NCBI GenBank assembly: GCA_016715895.1
Contig: JADJXH010000003.1
Coordinates: 1,054,001 to 1,118,000, forward strand
Direction: 5' to 3'
Origin: Flavobacteriales bacterium
Lineage (GTDB): Bacteria > Bacteroidota > Bacteroidia > Flavobacteriales_F > PHOS-HE28
Length of the DNA: 64,000 nt
Numbering within the stretch: the stretch's first letter is position 1; every line of letters starts with the position of its first letter. The notes beneath the pieces were generated by a model that saw only the letters and a list, made by a program, of their open reading frames with translations, was not told where the DNA came from and ran no database searches. This document shows, in pieces, positions 49,084 through 57,819 of the stretch. Position numbers and translations under genes: made by a program.

Positions 49084-50115
49084 TCACTCGGTCAATACGA
49101 ACTTGTGCGACTCCAACCTGCCGCGATGCGCAATGCGCAACACATAGGTACTGCGTGCCCATGAACCCACTTCCAGCACCCAGCGATCATTCGGGATCCG
49201 GCCCTGCCAAAGCACGCGCCCCACAGCATCCAGCACCAGTGCCTCGGCCCCGGACCTTTGGCCAACGACCATTTGGTCTAGCGCTGGATTGGGGAATAGC
49301 ACAGGACCTATTGCCTGTTCTTCGCCAACCCCTTGGCCCAGATCACAACCCTCCAAGCTTGGCGAAACGCAGACCGCATCCACCAAGGTGTATGCGCGAG
49401 GCAACCAGTACCAAGGAATGCCCTCTGGAGAAAATTGAAGCGTATCCGTCAGGGCATTGCTGAAGAACTGCCCGATCATCACGTACTGGTAGGCACTGTC
49501 GGCCACGAAGCTGCCGCTCACCAAGGTCCAGCCCACCGTATCCGAGAGGATCTGCGGGTACATGATGTGTGCGTGGTTTGGAGGCACCGGGAAAGGGTCG
49601 CCGACGCTCCAAGGAGGCACGGCCGTGGTGGTGAAGCGCATGCCCACTTTGTCGTTGGCCAGCCAGTGCTGGGGATAGGTGTGATTGCCCCCGAATGCCG
49701 CATTCGCCCGAAAACTGCAGTAATAGGTCTGCCCCACCTCCAGCGGTTGCAGCAAAGGCGCCATGATCCATTCACGACCCTCGATTGATCCACTTTGGAA
49801 GTACGTGTACATTCCAGCACATGAGGCACCCTCGAACGGCTCCTGGTAGGTGAAGAAATTCATGGGCAGCCCTCGGAAATCGCCGTATGGCAAACAGCTT
49901 CGGAGATGGTCCGGGCTACCGTTGATACTGTACCAGTCATGGATGCCTACAAAGGGTGGGAGCTGATCGGAGCAACTATCCGCTTCTTCGAACCCCGGGT
50001 TGGGCACTAGGTTCTGGGCCTGCGCGGTGGAGATGATGGAGCGCAGCACCATTGCCACAGCCATGGCGAGCACCATGCTACGCGTGGGGTAAGGAGTGTT
50101 GGCAGAGTTCATCAT
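49084..50115 (-). CDS. T9SS-secreted protein, unknown function
   Basis: A 343-residue protein. After a signal region (SMVLAMAVAMVLRSIISTAQA) comes NLVPNPGFEEADSC, the start of a galactose-binding/PEP-type jelly-roll domain seen in gliding-motility-associated and T9SS proteins (SFRANAAFGG, WTLVSGSFVADSAYQYVMIGQF, YTLVDAVCVS). The C-terminus is a T9SS type A domain (VLFPNPALDQMVVG, SWARSTYVLRIAHRG). ATG at 50115 or 50112 are both possible. It is probably cotranscribed with the S74 protein gene downstream. The segment is visibly less GC-rich than its neighbourhood. Confidence 0.78.
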   Translation of the reverse strand: MMNSANTPYPTRSMVLAMAVAMVLRSIISTAQAQNLVPNPGFEEADSCSDQLPPFVGIHDWYSINGSPDHLRSCLPYGDFRGLPMNFFTYQEPFEGASCAGMYTYFQSGSIEGREWIMAPLLQPLEVGQTYYCSFRANAAFGGNHTYPQHWLANDKVGMRFTTTAVPPWSVGDPFPVPPNHAHIMYPQILSDTVGWTLVSGSFVADSAYQYVMIGQFFSNALTDTLQFSPEGIPWYWLPRAYTLVDAVCVSPSLEGCDLGQGVGEEQAIGPVLFPNPALDQMVVGQRSGAEALVLDAVGRVLWQGRIPNDRWVLEVGSWARSTYVLRIAHRGRLESHKFVLTE

Positions 50116-50813
50116 CGTCAAGTTCGTATCGGCCAGGAACATCGTCCGGCCCGCCTCCTGGTTGTTCGGGTTGTCCGCGGCCATGGCGCCTTCCGCGTGC
50201 CCGCCCAAAAAGATCGCTTGGGTGGCGGAGGGCCTGCCCGAGATCCGCTCGGTGCAGCGCCCTGGTTGGTGCAAGATACCCCGGCCCTCAGCAAACCGCT
50301 CCGGGCCGGGGCCGTCGCAAGCGGTGCTTTCGGCGGCGCCCTTGCACAACGGCAACCGGGAACCGTTCAAGCCGCCAGCGCACCATGGCCTGGATCGCTG
50401 GGAACAAGATCGCGTTGAAGCGCGAAGGCGCACCTATGTTGAATATCTTGGCGAGTTGAAGAATCAGATGCCAAGCGGCCAAGCGGCCAAGCGGCTTCCA
50501 GCCTCCAGCCGCCCGCTTGCGACCCACGCCGACATCGGCGTTCCGTGCGGTCCGCATGCATGGGTGATGCTGTTCACGGCAGGCATGGCAGATCGAAACG
50601 AGTCGACCGTGGACGGGTTGGTGCTTTCGGTTGAAACTTCACATGGGCTTCACACGGTGGGGGCGGTGGAGTTCCCGTCCGGTCGCGGGAGACTGCCACG
50701 GCGCTCTTCGCACCACCCGCCACACAGGCGCCTCGCAGTGACGGTTCGGATGTGCTCTGTGCCCTCCGCTTCAATGAGGCGAGCCGGCCCCGGATCCGAT
50801 CCGCCCTTTCGCC
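50116..50813. other. Non-coding or decayed region
   Basis: About 700 bp without a gene I can support. Short frames on both strands lack family similarity. At 50471-50496 an AAGCGGCC octamer is repeated about three times, followed by CTTCCAGCCTCCAGCCGCC. The minus strand around 50288-50470 has an open stretch (RFNAILFPAIQAMVRWRLERF) that ends quickly and could be a broken gene, but I cannot identify it. Confidence 0.5.
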
Positions 50814-51350
50814 TCAGCCGCCACCAGTGTTCCTGTACAGATCGACCAAGCCCTCCGGCGTTCGGATGGTCATCGTGCGCTCCTCCATGTCGAGGTCCAC
50901 GATCATCTCCTCGGCCAGGGGCACCATCACCTCCTGCTCGCCGTGGAGGATCACCAGCACGGGGTTGCGGTCGGTGCCTTCGATGGCGGTGACCTCGCCG
51001 AGGTCGCCATGCACTTCGTCGCGCACAACCAGGCCGATGAACTCATCGGGGTCCCAGCTCTCATCGCTGCCGTCGCTCAGCAGCCCCGGCGGAGCGTACA
51101 GGTCGCGCCCCACGAGGATGGCCGCGCTCTGCGGGTCGTGGAAGTCATCGAACTTCACCAGCACATCGCGCCCCTTCTCGCGCAGGTCGGTGAAGAAGAA
51201 AGGCACCTTCTGGCCCTCGATGTCCACGAAGAGCGAGCCGGCGTGGACCAGGTCGTCCGGGTCGCAGCCCTCGAGGTGCACGGTGAGGTCGCCCTGGTGG
51301 CCCCAGGGTTTGCCCAGTTTGCCAATGCGGTGCAGGCTCTCGAGGTCCAT
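50814..51350 (-). CDS. rimM: Ribosome maturation factor RimM
   Basis: A 178-residue protein with an N-terminal beta-barrel (RIGKLGKPWGHQGDLTVHLE) and a C-terminal PRC-barrel (DEFIGLVVRDEVHGDLGEVTAIEGTDRNPVLVI, MVPLAEEMIVDLDMEERTM). RimM assists 30S head assembly and binds S19. It follows rpsP, the normal order, but a strong stem-loop stands between them and a TACCTTCG element at 51354-51361 ends only 3 nt from its ATG, so it may be transcribed separately. Confidence 0.94.
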   Translation of the reverse strand: MDLESLHRIGKLGKPWGHQGDLTVHLEGCDPDDLVHAGSLFVDIEGQKVPFFFTDLREKGRDVLVKFDDFHDPQSAAILVGRDLYAPPGLLSDGSDESWDPDEFIGLVVRDEVHGDLGEVTAIEGTDRNPVLVILHGEQEVMVPLAEEMIVDLDMEERTMTIRTPEGLVDLYRNTGGG

Positions 51351-51353
51351 GCC

Positions 51354-51361
51354 CGAAGGTA
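51354..51361 (-). promoter_or_regulatory. Promoter -7-like element abutting rimM
   Basis: TACCTTCG on the minus strand is separated from the rimM ATG by only GGC. If functional, the transcript would be leaderless. Confidence 0.45.
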
Positions 51362-51375
51362 GGGGCTGAAAAGGA

Positions 51376-51403
51376 ACGGCCCGCGAGGTGGGTCGCGGGC
51401 CGT
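51376..51403 (-). terminator. Stem-loop between rpsP and rimM
   Basis: ACGGCCCGCGA / TCGCGGGCCGT form a perfect 11-bp stem with a 6-nt loop, followed on the minus strand by TTCCTTTTC. It looks like a terminator or attenuator 18 nt after the rpsP stop. Confidence 0.75.
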
Positions 51404-51421
51404 GCTCCAGAGCGTGGTCGG

Positions 51422-51964
51422 TTATTCGGCGGGTGCTTCGGCGGGCGCCTCGCCTTCGGCAGCTGCATCAGCAGCGGGAGCTTCCGCAGGGGCCTCGGCC
51501 GGTGCGGCGGCGAGCTTGGCGCTCAGCTTGGCGGCCATCTCGTCGGCCTTGCGCTTCTCGGCATCGAGGCGGGCCTTCATGGCCTGTTCGGCACCGGTGG
51601 CCAGCTTGCTGCGCTTGCCTTCGATCTTGGCGTTCTTCTCGTTCAGCCAGATGTCGAAGCGGCGGTCGGCCTCCTCCTGTGCGAAGGCACCCTTCTTGAC
51701 GCCGTTCTGCAGGTGGTTGCGGTACACCACGCCGGTGTAGCTCAGAATGGCCCGGCAGGTGTCGGTGGGCTGGGCGCCCTTCTGCATCCAGTCGAGCGCC
51801 TTGGTGCGGTCGATCTCGATGAACGCGGGGTTCTGGTTGGGGTCGTAGGCACCGATCCTCTCGATGTACTTCCCATCGCGCGGTGCGCGTTGATCAGCCA
51901 CCACGATGTGGTAGTACGGCTGGCCTTTCTTGCCTTTCCTCTGAAGGCGGATGCGGGTCGGCAT
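51422..51964 (-). CDS. rpsP: 30S ribosomal protein S16 with long Ala-rich tail
   Basis: A 180-residue protein. The first ~80 residues are the S16 core (MPTRIRLQRKGKKGQPYYHIVVAD, APRDGKYIERIGAYDPNQNP, RALDW-type helix at TKALDWMQKGAQPTDT). A helical, Lys-rich stretch and a low-complexity Ala/Pro/Glu tail (AEAPAEAPAADAAAEGEAPAE) follow. Core S16 is ~80-90 residues; extended versions are usual in Bacteroidota. A TATCTTCG promoter-like element lies at 52001-52008 on the minus strand. Confidence 0.95.
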   Translation of the reverse strand: MPTRIRLQRKGKKGQPYYHIVVADQRAPRDGKYIERIGAYDPNQNPAFIEIDRTKALDWMQKGAQPTDTCRAILSYTGVVYRNHLQNGVKKGAFAQEEADRRFDIWLNEKNAKIEGKRSKLATGAEQAMKARLDAEKRKADEMAAKLSAKLAAAPAEAPAEAPAADAAAEGEAPAEAPAE

Positions 51965-52034
51965 GTCGCTGGTTGTTTATCCCCTTGCTCGAAGGGGCCG
52001 CGAAGATAGGCAGATCCCCGCCACGGCCAACGCC

Positions 52035-52325
52035 TCAGCGGAAATTGAGCCAGCTGCCCCCGTTCTCCACGTTGGTGAGGCCCTGGGCGCGGAGCCACGC
52101 GGTGGCCTGCCCGCTGCGGTTGCCCGAGGCGCACACCAGCACGATGGGCCCGCTGATGGCCTGAAAGCGCGGCAGCTCGCGCTGCACGGTGTCCAAGGGG
52201 ATGTTCACCGAACCGGCCACATGACCGCTGGCGAACTCGGCCGGAGTGCGGACATCGATGACGGTGGCCCCATCCGGCAGGGCGGGGCGTGCGGTGGAAC
52301 CGAAGATCTGGCCGAAGATGCTCAT
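52035..52325 (-). CDS. Rhodanese-like domain protein
   Basis: A 96-residue single rhodanese domain: ATVIDVRTPAEFASGHVAGSVNIPL, then the active-site loop VCASGNRSGQA with the catalytic Cys, ending ENGGSWLNF. Such proteins carry sulfane sulfur on the Cys. No signal peptide is seen, so it is likely cytoplasmic. An in-frame ATG at 52349 is also possible; 52325 better fits the domain. A CACCTTTG element at 52347-52354 would then be 21 nt upstream of the chosen start. Confidence 0.88.
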   Translation of the reverse strand: MSIFGQIFGSTARPALPDGATVIDVRTPAEFASGHVAGSVNIPLDTVQRELPRFQAISGPIVLVCASGNRSGQATAWLRAQGLTNVENGGSWLNFR

Positions 52326-52409
52326 GGGCGGGATGTATTTCGGTCGCAAAGGTGGGGGCCGGATGGCGGCGGCGGACGGTGACCCGGATCACCGGCCCCG
52401 CCGATCGGC

Positions 52410-52417
52410 CATCTTTG
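52410..52417 (+). promoter_or_regulatory. Promoter -7-like element CATCTTTG
   Basis: CATCTTTG lies 17 nt before the ATG of the small secreted protein and may drive the hexosaminidase and M1 peptidase genes behind it. Confidence 0.42.
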
Positions 52418-52434
52418 CGGCACGACCGAACACC

Positions 52435-52776
52435 ATGCGCACCCTTCTGCTCCTCGCCGCCCTGATGGCCGCGCCGCTGCTGCACGCCCAGAACGTGATC
52501 CACGCCATGGCCATCGGCAACTGGCGCAACGGACCGGTGGTGTACCTCACCCCGGTGTTCGCCACCACCGAGGCCGCCACCACCCCGCAGCTGATCGACC
52601 GGGTGAAGCGGGAGCACCCTGAGCTGGCCGCGGCGGCCGACATCGATGTGATGCGCTTCGCCACCGTGGAGGAAGGAGAAGCCCACCGCGCCTCGCTGAA
52701 GGCCAAGTATGGCGTGCGCAAGCTGGAGGTGGTGCTGCTGGAGGCCCCTGCGGCCGCCCCAGCGACCAAGCCATGA
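52435..52776 (+). CDS. Small secreted protein, unknown
   Basis: A 113-residue protein with a signal peptide (MRTLLLLAALMAAPLLHA). The mature part, ~95 residues, contains VVYLTPVFATTEAATTPQLIDRVKREHPEL and ends in an Ala/Pro-rich tail. I recognise no family. The stop overlaps the hexosaminidase start (ATGA), so the two are translated together and this product may accompany the enzyme in the periplasm (inference). Confidence 0.72.
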   Translation: MRTLLLLAALMAAPLLHAQNVIHAMAIGNWRNGPVVYLTPVFATTEAATTPQLIDRVKREHPELAAAADIDVMRFATVEEGEAHRASLKAKYGVRKLEVVLLEAPAAAPATKP

Positions 52777-55010
52777 GGGTGCGCACGCTGCTGCCCGTGG
52801 TCCTGCTGCTGGCAGGGACCCCGATGCGGGCTCAACAGCCCCCCGACCTCATCCCCGCCCCGGTGGACCTGCAGCTCGACGGCGGCAGCCTTGACCTGCG
52901 CTGCCCGTGGGTGGTGAACGCCGATGCCCCGCTCCGGGCGGTGGTGGAGGCCGGGATCCTGGCGCTGCACCCGGCTTCTGACCTGGCCTGCTTCGCCCCC
53001 ACCCCCATCAGCTTCCAGCGGGTCGCGTTCGACACGCTGATGCCCCCGGAATGGCATCAGGTGCAGATCACAGGGGGCGGCATCACCGTCACCGCGCCCT
53101 CCGATGAAGGCCTGTATCGCGGCAGCCGCACCCTGATCCAGCTGCTGGAACAGGGCCGGGAGACCGGGTCCCTCCCCTGCCTCACCGTCACCGACCACCC
53201 GCGCTTCCCGTGGCGCGGCATGCACCTCGACGCCTGCCGCCACTTCTGGAGCGTGGAGTTCACCAAGACCTACATCGACCTGCTGGCGCGCTACAAGATG
53301 AACCGCTTCCACTGGCACCTGACGGATGACCAGGGCTGGCGGATCGAGATCAGGAAGTACCCGAAGCTCACGGAGGTGGGTGCGTGGCGCCGCGGCAGCC
53401 AGGTGGGGCCGTACAGCCGGCGCGCGTACGACAGCATCCCATACGGAGGCTTCTACACGCAGGAGCAGATCCGCGAGGTGGTGGCCTACGCGGCGGCAAG
53501 GCACATCACCGTGGTGCCCGAGATCGAGATGCCGGGACATGCCATGGCCGCCCTGGCCGCGTATCCGCGCTTGGGCTGCACAGGTGGACCGTATGAAGTG
53601 CAACGCGGCTGGGGCGTGTTCGACGATGTGTTCTGTGCGGGCAACGACAGCGTCTTCACGGTGATGCAGGACGTGCTTACGGAAGTGATGGACCTCTTCT
53701 CCGGCACCACCATCCACATCGGGGGTGACGAGTGCCCGAAGGAGCGGTGGAAGACCTGTGTCAAGTGTCAGGCGCGGATGAAGACGGAAGGACTGAAGGA
53801 CGAGCACGAACTGCAGAGCTACTTCATCCAGCGCATCGAGAAGTTCGTGAACAGCAAGGGCCGCACGATCATCGGCTGGGACGAGATCCTGGAAGGCGGC
53901 TTGGCGCCCAACGCGGCCGTGATGAGCTGGCGGGGCACCGAGGGCGGCGTAGCTGCGGCGAAGAGCGGGCACTTCGCGGTGATGAGCCCCGGCAGCCACT
54001 GCTACTTCGACCACTACCAGGGCGACCCGGCGAACGAACCGCTGGCCATCGGCGGCCACACCACCGTGCAGAAGGTGTACAGCTATGAGCCCATCCCCGC
54101 CGAGCTGAACGCGGAGGAAGCGAAGTACATCCTGGGTGCGCAGGGCAATGTTTGGACGGAGTACATCCTTACGCCGGAGCATGTGGAGTACATGGCCGTG
54201 CCGCGCATGCTGGCGCTGGCCGAAGTGCTGTGGACACCCAAGGAGAACAGGGATGAGGCCGACTTCCTCGCCCGGCTGGAGCGGGAATTCCCGAAGCTGG
54301 AAGCGATGGGGGTGAATGCGAGCAAGAGCTTATTCGACGTTGGATTCAAGCTGAGTCCCGGTCGTGCCGGAGAGGTGAAGGTTGTGCTGAAGTGTCCAAG
54401 CCCAGGCGCTCCCGTGGTCCTTGATAATGGTACGGCGGCGGGAAGCCTTTATACCGAACCAGTCATCGTGACCGCCGATCGAACAGTGGTAGCGATATGT
54501 CGCAATGAGAACGGCCTGGTTCGTGGCCGGCCCGCACAACGAACGCTTTCCTTCAACCTCGCCACCGCCCGCCCCATCACCCTCAGCTCCCCACCCAACG
54601 AGCGCTACAACGAAGGCGGGGCCTTCACCTTGGTGGATGGCATCACCGCGCAGGAGAAGCGCGTGAACACGGAATGGCTGGGCTGGCGCGAGGGCGTCAC
54701 CATCACGGTGGATCTGGGCAGCGAGCAGGATTTGCGCGAAGTGGGCATCGGCGCGTTGAACGAGACCTACAGCTGGATCCACCTGCCGGAGCGCGTGGAG
54801 ATCAGCGTAAGCACCGATGGGAAGACCTTCACACCCTTCGGCTCCGCGGAAGTGAAGGCGGGCGTCGGTCGCACTTCATTCTCCGTGGAGAGGTCAGAAA
54901 AGGCCCGTTACGTGCGCCTCGCGGTGAAGCACCGCGGCCAGATCCCCGAGGGCTTCCCCGGCGCGGGCAACCCGGCATGGATGTTCCTGGACGAGATCGA
55001 GGTGCGGTGA
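52773..55010 (+). CDS. Beta-N-acetylhexosaminidase (GH20)
   Basis: A 745-residue secreted enzyme. After a signal peptide (LLPVVLLLAGTPMRA), an N-terminal GH20b-type domain spans ~30-150. The catalytic TIM barrel begins PRFPWRGMHLDACRHFW, with NRFHWHLTDDQGWRIEI and the Asp-Glu catalytic pair in TIHIGGDECPKERW. AVMSWRGTEGG and GAQGNVWTEY follow. Residues ~520-600 are an Ig-like linker whose DNA (about 54330-54530) is less GC-rich. An F5/8-type C-terminal domain (VTITVDLGSEQDLREVGIGAL, RYVRLAVKHRG) ends it. It removes terminal N-acetylhexosamines from chitin- or peptidoglycan-derived or glycan substrates. Confidence 0.95.
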   Translation: MRVRTLLPVVLLLAGTPMRAQQPPDLIPAPVDLQLDGGSLDLRCPWVVNADAPLRAVVEAGILALHPASDLACFAPTPISFQRVAFDTLMPPEWHQVQITGGGITVTAPSDEGLYRGSRTLIQLLEQGRETGSLPCLTVTDHPRFPWRGMHLDACRHFWSVEFTKTYIDLLARYKMNRFHWHLTDDQGWRIEIRKYPKLTEVGAWRRGSQVGPYSRRAYDSIPYGGFYTQEQIREVVAYAAARHITVVPEIEMPGHAMAALAAYPRLGCTGGPYEVQRGWGVFDDVFCAGNDSVFTVMQDVLTEVMDLFSGTTIHIGGDECPKERWKTCVKCQARMKTEGLKDEHELQSYFIQRIEKFVNSKGRTIIGWDEILEGGLAPNAAVMSWRGTEGGVAAAKSGHFAVMSPGSHCYFDHYQGDPANEPLAIGGHTTVQKVYSYEPIPAELNAEEAKYILGAQGNVWTEYILTPEHVEYMAVPRMLALAEVLWTPKENRDEADFLARLEREFPKLEAMGVNASKSLFDVGFKLSPGRAGEVKVVLKCPSPGAPVVLDNGTAAGSLYTEPVIVTADRTVVAICRNENGLVRGRPAQRTLSFNLATARPITLSSPPNERYNEGGAFTLVDGITAQEKRVNTEWLGWREGVTITVDLGSEQDLREVGIGALNETYSWIHLPERVEISVSTDGKTFTPFGSAEVKAGVGRTSFSVERSEKARYVRLAVKHRGQIPEGFPGAGNPAWMFLDEIEVR

Positions 55011-55069
55011 TGGAACGTGTCGCACCAGGAACGGTCGGCCGCGACCAACGCCGGGCCATCTTCGGGGTG

Positions 55070-56824
55070 ATGCGCAACCGAATCCTCCTCTTCACCCTCC
55101 TTTCCCTTCCACCCACGCACGCCCAGGTGCTGGACGGCGCGGCCGCCGCGTTCACCCGCGCCGACACGCTGCGCGGCAGCATCGGTCCGGAGCGCGCGTG
55201 GTGGAACGCGACCTTCTATGACGTGAGCGTCACGCCCGACCTCGACCGCCGCAGCATCACCGGCATCACGGCCATCGCCTTCACGGCCGTGGCCGAGGGG
55301 CGGCGGATGCAGATCGACCTGCAGCAGCCGCTGGTGGTGGACAGCGTGACCGTGGAGGCGCAGGCCTACCGCGACAGCGCCATCGCCATCGTGGACCGCT
55401 CCGTGGTGTTCACGCGTGACGCGGACGTGCTGTGGGTGGACCTGCCGGAACCCCTGCGGATCGGGGAGGCCACCACGGTGCGCGTGCACTACCACGGCGT
55501 CCCGCGGGCCGCGAAGAACCCGCCGTGGGACGGAGGCTGGATCTGGCGGCGCGACGGGTCCGGCGCGCCTTGGGCCAGCGTGGCCTGCCAGGGCCTGGGT
55601 GCGAGTGTGTGGTATCCCTGCAAGGACCATCAGAGCGACGAACCCGATGACGGCGCCGCGCTGCACATCACCGTGCCCGACAGCCTGCAGGCCGTGGGGA
55701 ACGGCCGTTGGCGCGGCACCACATCCAACGGCGATGGCACCAGCACCTGGCACTGGCGGGTGAACAACCCCATCAACACCTACAACTTGGTGCCCTCGAT
55801 CGGGCGGTATGTTCACTTCAGCGAGGTGTACCAAGGACGTGAGGGTCCGCTTGATTGCGACTATTGGGTGCTGGCCGCGAACGAGGCCCGGGCGCGGGAG
55901 CAGTTCAAGCAGGTGGCGCCCATGCTGGCCTGCTTCGAGCAGCGCTTCGGCCCCTACCCCTTCCGCGAGGATGGGTACAAGCTGGTGGAGGCACCGCACC
56001 TGGGCATGGAGCACCAGAGCGCCGTGGCCTATGGCAACGGCTACCAGAACGGTTACCTGGGCCGTGACCTCAGCGGTACGGGCGTGGGCCTGGCGTGGGA
56101 CTTCATCATCATCCACGAGAGCGGCCACGAGTGGTTCGGCAACAGCATCACCACGGCCGACATCGCCGACATGTGGGTGCACGAGGGCTTCACGCACTAC
56201 AGCGAAACCATCTACACCGAATGCCAGCAGGGTCCGGAGGCCGCCGAGCGCTATGTGATCGGCTGCCGGAAGAACATCGCCAACGACAGGCCTGTCATCG
56301 GTCCGTACGGCGTGAACGAGGAGGGCAGCGGCGACATGTACTACAAGGGCGCGGCGCTGATCCACATGGTGCGGCACATCGTGGGCGACAGCACCTTCTT
56401 CGCCATGCTGCTGGAGATGGACCGTCGGTTCCGGCACCGCATCGTCACCAGTGCGGAGATCGAGGCCTTCATGATCGGTTTCAACGCGCGGAGCCGCGAT
56501 CGGCTGGATCAGCGCCTGTTCGACCAGTACCTGCGGACCGTGCAGGTGCCCGTTCTGGAATGGGGCCTCCGGAAGCGGCAGCTCGTCGCGCGGTGGACCA
56601 ACTGCCTTCCGGGCTTCACCATGGCGACGCTGCTCGACCTGAACGGCAGGCCGCTCCTGCAGAAGATCGGCACCGAGTGGACCATCCTGGACACCGAAGC
56701 GGGCAAAGGGACCGACCTTCGTGTGGATGCGAACTGGTACGTCTCGGCCGAGCGGGTGTCGAAGCATGCGCTGAAACACATCATGCCCAAGCCGGCCAAC
56801 TCACAAGGCCCCCGATCCAACTGA
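55070..56824 (+). CDS. M1-family aminopeptidase-like metalloprotease
   Basis: A 584-residue secreted protein. ATG at 55070 gives a signal peptide (RNRILLFTLLSLPPTHA); an upstream ATG at 55010 overlaps the hexosaminidase stop but adds a polar leader. The zinc site is HESGHEWFGNSITTADIADMWVHEGF (HExxH then Glu). The substrate-recognition GAMEN motif appears as GMEHQS. The N-terminal domain is a beta saddle (YDVSVTPDLDRRSITGITAIAF). It probably trims peptides in the periplasm or outside. The gene is packed 2 nt from pfkA. Confidence 0.92.
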   Translation: MRNRILLFTLLSLPPTHAQVLDGAAAAFTRADTLRGSIGPERAWWNATFYDVSVTPDLDRRSITGITAIAFTAVAEGRRMQIDLQQPLVVDSVTVEAQAYRDSAIAIVDRSVVFTRDADVLWVDLPEPLRIGEATTVRVHYHGVPRAAKNPPWDGGWIWRRDGSGAPWASVACQGLGASVWYPCKDHQSDEPDDGAALHITVPDSLQAVGNGRWRGTTSNGDGTSTWHWRVNNPINTYNLVPSIGRYVHFSEVYQGREGPLDCDYWVLAANEARAREQFKQVAPMLACFEQRFGPYPFREDGYKLVEAPHLGMEHQSAVAYGNGYQNGYLGRDLSGTGVGLAWDFIIIHESGHEWFGNSITTADIADMWVHEGFTHYSETIYTECQQGPEAAERYVIGCRKNIANDRPVIGPYGVNEEGSGDMYYKGAALIHMVRHIVGDSTFFAMLLEMDRRFRHRIVTSAEIEAFMIGFNARSRDRLDQRLFDQYLRTVQVPVLEWGLRKRQLVARWTNCLPGFTMATLLDLNGRPLLQKIGTEWTILDTEAGKGTDLRVDANWYVSAERVSKHALKHIMPKPANSQGPRSN

Positions 56825-56826
56825 CC

Positions 56827-57801
56827 ATGTCGATCACGCACCTCGCCCTCCTCACCTCCGGCGGTGATGCGCCCGGCATGAACGCCGCCATCCGCGCGGT
56901 GGTGCGGGCGGCGCACCACTATGGCCTGATGGTCACCGGTGTGCTGGACGGCTTCGACGGTCTGGTGGAGGGCCGGTATCGCACGCTGGGCCCGCGCGAC
57001 GTGAGCAACATCATCCAGCGCGGGGGAACGATCCTGCGCAGCGCGCGGAGCGAAGCCTTCCGGACCTCCGAGGGACGCGCAAAGGCCATCGACCGGCTGC
57101 GTTCGGCCGGCATCGACACCGTGGTGGTGATCGGCGGCAACGGCTCGCAGACCGGGGCCATGATCCTGCATCAGGAGAGCGGTCTTCCGGTGATCGGCAT
57201 CGCGAGCACGATCGACAACGACCTGGCGGGCACCGACCGCACGATCGGCTTCGACACGGCCTGCAACACGGCGATGGAGGCGATCGACCGGCTGCGCGAC
57301 ACGGCCTCCTCGCACGAGCGCTTGTTCTTCGTGGAGGTGATGGGACGCGATGCGGGCTTCATCGCGTTGCGCACGGCCGTCGCCGGAGGGGCCGAATACG
57401 CCATGGTGCCGGAGGCGCGGCAGGACATCGACGAAGTGGTGCGCGTGCTCACGCAAGGCGCGGCCGGCAAGGGCAGCAGCATCGTGGTGGTGGCCGAGGG
57501 CGACGAACAGGGCGGGGCCTTCGCGATCGCCCAGCGGGTGAAGGAGCGTGCGCCGCAGTTCGACATCCGGGTGAGCGTGCTTGGCCACCTGCAGCGCGGT
57601 GGCAGCCCCACCGTGGCGGACCGCGTGCTGGCCAGCCGCCTAGGCGTGGGCGCCGTGGAGCAGCTGCGCGAAGGGCGCTGGGGCGGCGTGCTCGGCATCG
57701 TGCACGGCCAGCTCGTGCTGACGCCGTTCGCCGAGGCCATCGCCGGTCGCAAGCCCGCAGAGAGCGACCTGCTTCGCATCCTGCCCATCCTGGCCGTGTA
57801 G
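56827..57801 (+). CDS. pfkA: 6-phosphofructokinase
   Basis: A 324-residue enzyme of normal PfkA length. The ATP-binding GGDAPGMNAAIR opens the protein. VIGGNGSQTGA carries Gly after Asn (GGNG rather than the E. coli GGDG), keeping the Gly that favours ATP over pyrophosphate. The catalytic STIDNDLAGTD and substrate-binding EVMGRDAGF follow, and LGHLQRGGSPTVADR lies near the C-terminus. It phosphorylates fructose 6-phosphate, the committed step of glycolysis. With pckA and sucC it places central carbon metabolism in this window. Confidence 0.95.
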   Translation: MSITHLALLTSGGDAPGMNAAIRAVVRAAHHYGLMVTGVLDGFDGLVEGRYRTLGPRDVSNIIQRGGTILRSARSEAFRTSEGRAKAIDRLRSAGIDTVVVIGGNGSQTGAMILHQESGLPVIGIASTIDNDLAGTDRTIGFDTACNTAMEAIDRLRDTASSHERLFFVEVMGRDAGFIALRTAVAGGAEYAMVPEARQDIDEVVRVLTQGAAGKGSSIVVVAEGDEQGGAFAIAQRVKERAPQFDIRVSVLGHLQRGGSPTVADRVLASRLGVGAVEQLREGRWGGVLGIVHGQLVLTPFAEAIAGRKPAESDLLRILPILAV

Positions 57802-57807
57802 GTCCGT

Positions 57808-57815
57808 TACCTTCG
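57808..57815 (+). promoter_or_regulatory. Promoter -7-like element TACCTTCG
   Basis: TACCTTCG begins 7 nt after the pfkA stop codon and ends 4 nt before the ATG of the secreted metalloprotease-like gene. Confidence 0.42.
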
Positions 57816-57819
57816 GGGC

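Noticed and set aside
50288..50557. A minus-strand gene containing RFNAILFPAIQAMVRWRLERF
   Set aside because: The frame turns into Arg-rich low-complexity sequence and stops; no family could be recognised, so it is left as possibly decayed DNA.
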